In this document: positions 30,212 through 32,113 of the stretch, in pieces
Position numbering within the stretch: the stretch's first letter is position 1
How the letters are laid out: each line of letters starts with the position of its first letter
NCBI GenBank assembly: GCA_027600665.1
Contig: JADGJL010000203.1
Location: forward strand, 1 to 32,113
From: Irineochytrium annulatum
Lineage: Eukaryota; Chytridiomycota; Chytridiomycetes; Chytridiales; Chytridiaceae
DNA length: 32,113 bases
Direction: 5' to 3'
The notes under the pieces: model-generated
The model's input: the letters and a program-made list of their open reading frames with translations, nothing else
Databases searched by the model: none
What the model was told of the DNA's origin: nothing
Position numbers and translations under genes: made by a program

Positions 30212-31548
30212 GTAATGCAACAGCAAGGAAAAGCCTCATCAGTGGCGGCGGCGACCATCGTTTTCGTGATTTTGACGGAGCTGACTCGCCCTGATCAGTC
30301 CCTGTACAATGGTGAGTGTGAAGTCACAGCCGGGTTCACAGTGCCTCCACCCCACAATCATTCCGTGTAAAATGAAAGAGACAATGAAGAATGAAGGAGG
30401 ATGACAGAGTTCACCTGACATGTGCTCATTATGCACCGTTGAAGTCACCGCTCCAAGATATGCGCCTGCAAGGTGGGTTAAATGAGCTTCGGCATATATG
30501 TAAATGAAAGTATAAGTGTAAATGTAGGTGTTAGTCATAGCGCTCGCACCAAAACGGCAAGGAATCCATTATCCGCAGAGGGTTGGCGCCGGTGAGCTTG
30601 TAGTTGTGGTGCGGAGGCGTATCTGATATGAAGTAACAACGGGAATAAAGGAAATAACAGAAAAGACTGAAAGGAAAGTAACAGGACAAGAGATCCAGGC
30701 ATATCGAAGCATAGAGGCAAGCAAACAATAAAAAAAGGTAACCCTTAGTCACAATAGGTTGTTGTCATCCAAGCCCCAGCGGATCTAGCCTGGGGTATAG
30801 CTCGTTACCGTACCGCGTGCTGACACGACACAGCGGAGACGGTCCACGTCGCTCCTATCCCCAGTGATGTTCCTCGCTAAAAATTTTGCGCGTATTTGTT
30901 TGGTTAGCTCTGGCCCGCCATCATCTCATCTGGCCCCGACACAGTCTCACTTCGATACAGCTCGACCCAAAAGAGGGGATCTGATACAACCCACCTGGAG
31001 CCAGTCGGCCGACGCACCTTGCTCGGTGCGTCTGATGCGTCATCCTAGTGGCAGCTTCCAGCCAGGTATGAAACACCTGTCTGCTGGAGGCGGGAGGTTC
31101 AGTCCCTGTGTCCCATCATACCTGGTCGGCTTCCTCCACTCCACTGCCACCTCACCTTTGGACACGCGTCGGGACTCGCTCAAGCAACCCTCCGAGGACG
31201 ATCAAGAGCGATAGTGTTGCGGTCTCTTCCCTGTTAAGCTGCGGAACCGCAGCTCCGACGTGTGTTCGTAAGTATTTAACGTAGGTGAGTAAAAAGGTAA
31301 AGCTCGTAGCGCCGTCGTAGTCCGTCGTGAGGATCGTGTTGGCCCAGAGAGATATTTGACGCAGTGTCGAAGGTGTTGAACCTCCCGCCCGTAGCGTTTA
31401 CATATAGAAGAGCCTTGGGTTGCCACTGGACACACCACGCGTATCGCCGAAGCGATGAAGGGCATGATACGACAAGTCTAAAAAGACTATTTTGTAAGTG
31501 ACCATATGAGAGGATAAAGGGGTTTTTGACTCTCCATCCGTCCGTCAT
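30212..31548. other. Region with no confident gene
   Basis: This may contain the 5' exons of the YTH gene on the minus strand, with coding-like fragments at 30222-30311, 30417-30468 and about 30548-30625. A plus-strand ATG frame of 115 codons (30867-31214, proline/serine-rich, ending PSEDDQER) and a minus-strand frame (31276-31548, MTDGWRVKNPFIL...) have no recognised similarity. A 13-base inverted pair joins 31089-31101 with 31377-31389. No mobile-element protein or tRNA was recognised. Confidence 0.45.
31089..31389. repeat. Inverted 13-base pair
   Basis: GGCGGGAGGTTCA at 31089-31101 is the exact reverse complement of TGAACCTCCCGCC at 31377-31389, with a 275-base gap. It is too short to call terminal inverted repeats; no target-site duplication was identified. 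Confidence 0.4.
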
Positions 31549-31899
31549 TTAATCAAAGGCCTTGAGGACGTGGTCGTGAAGGAGCTTCACACCCCTGACA
31601 CGGGAAGCCACGCCGGACTTCTTGTGTCTCGTCATTGTGACGTCGTCCCGATCGAACAGCGACAGCGTAGCCATGACCGAGTGTTCGGGAGGCGGTATAT
31701 TGTTGGAGTTGATCCCGCCGTGCGCCTCGCAAGCGACGCTAACCAAGTATGTTCGGTTAATAACAGTATAGGTAACAAACGCAGTCGCTCAGCCGGGGTG
31801 ACAATACTTCTTCCGGAAAAGGGGCGCTTCCCTTGTCGGGACGGTCTGTACCTTCCTGGGATTGAAACGTGTCTCGGCCCCATTCTTGCTCTTCGCCAT
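31549..31899 (-). CDS. Possible 93-residue orphan protein
   Basis: I do not recognise it. Exons 31899-31808 and 31738-31549 (intron 69 bases, donor GTATTG, acceptor TTAG) join in frame. The protein opens MAKSKNGAETRFNPRKVQTV, has a histidine/glycine/asparagine stretch (EAHGGINSNNIPPPEH), then MATLSLFDRDDVTMTRHKK and ends LLHDHVLKAFD. The lysine/arginine content and absence of low complexity suggest a real small protein, but no family supports it and the gene may extend beyond either end of the model. Confidence 0.4.
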
Positions 31900-32113
31900 C
31901 GGATGGGAATATGAGGTTGCTCTGTCGCTGGAAGCACAGTGGCCCTCCAGCCAGGATGGTCCCGCAGAGGTTATTGGAAAGCTGGATCGGCAGTTTTCCA
32001 AGCCACTTTGGTCATGCAGCACCCAGTCAAAACGCTATGTCGAATCCCATAGATTGACATACATCCTACGGTGATACCTTCGGTATTGTAGTGGGTTACC
32101 CCCCTTAAATTTC
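31900..32113. other. Right-edge sequence without assigned gene
   Basis: Overlapping short frames exist on both strands (for example 31862-32074 plus), all antisense to or overlapping the small orphan. The sequence is cut by the window edge, so a gene entering from the right cannot be excluded. Confidence 0.4.

Noticed and set aside
31080..31115. tRNA T-arm-like sequence GGTTCAGTCCC
   Set aside because: The stem does not pair properly and no acceptor, D or anticodon arms fit around it.
30212..31548. Transposon with terminal inverted repeats (31089 and 31377)
   Set aside because: The repeats are only 13 bases, 275 bases apart, and there is no transposase or target duplication.

Overview
The window looks like a compact piece of a fungal nuclear genome, most likely from an early-diverging lineage; a zoosporic (chytrid-like) fungus is my best guess, but the sequence does not prove it. 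The reasons are dense genes on both strands, GT-AG introns mostly 35-70 bases long with CTAAC/CTAAT-like branch points, fungal-type GNA1, CDC31, PTM1-like and POLD4 genes, and an LRR-transmembrane-SH3 architecture. There are no operons, ribosome binding sites, CRISPR arrays or bacterial features. No tRNA or rRNA gene was recognised.

Layout. 1-1211 has no gene I can support; it holds a 30-base GC-rich palindrome and a weak coding-like stretch. 1212-2504 (-) encodes an LRR-TM-SH3 membrane protein. 2748-7226 (-) is condensin SMC4, divergent from a CDC31/centrin-3 gene at 7343-7982 (+). 8563-9700 (-) is proteasome alpha subunit PSMA3. 27 bases upstream of its ATG ends a 14-exon coiled-coil gene I do not recognise (9728-12625, -), which is divergent from GNA1 (12695-13589, +). 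A VMS1/ANKZF1 gene (13766-15971, +) and a homeodomain factor (16243-18443, +) follow.

The second half starts with three minus-strand genes: POLD4 (19038-19807), an F-box protein (20093-21357) and a DCAF5-like WD40 protein (21562-23534). The last is divergent from a plus-strand gene with four composite zinc modules (23605-25768). A PTM1/GPR107-type seven-TM protein (26289-28130, +) comes next, then a 143-residue orphan (28799-29370, -), the 3' part of a YTH-domain gene (29709-30179, -) and a possible 93-residue orphan (31549-31899, -).

The genes do not form one pathway. Several concern ubiquitin and protein quality control (PSMA3, VMS1, F-box, DCAF5-like) or chromosomes and division (SMC4, CDC31, POLD4), but each is a scattered housekeeping gene. 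The spliced models from 1212 to 29370, apart from SMC4, whose introns I located only in part, and the YTH 3' part join in frame with exon sums divisible by three. The strongest leads for novelty are the composite zinc-module protein, the unrecognised 758-residue protein, the LRR-TM-SH3 protein, the YTH gene with a divergent cage region and the 6-base micro-exon in GNA1.
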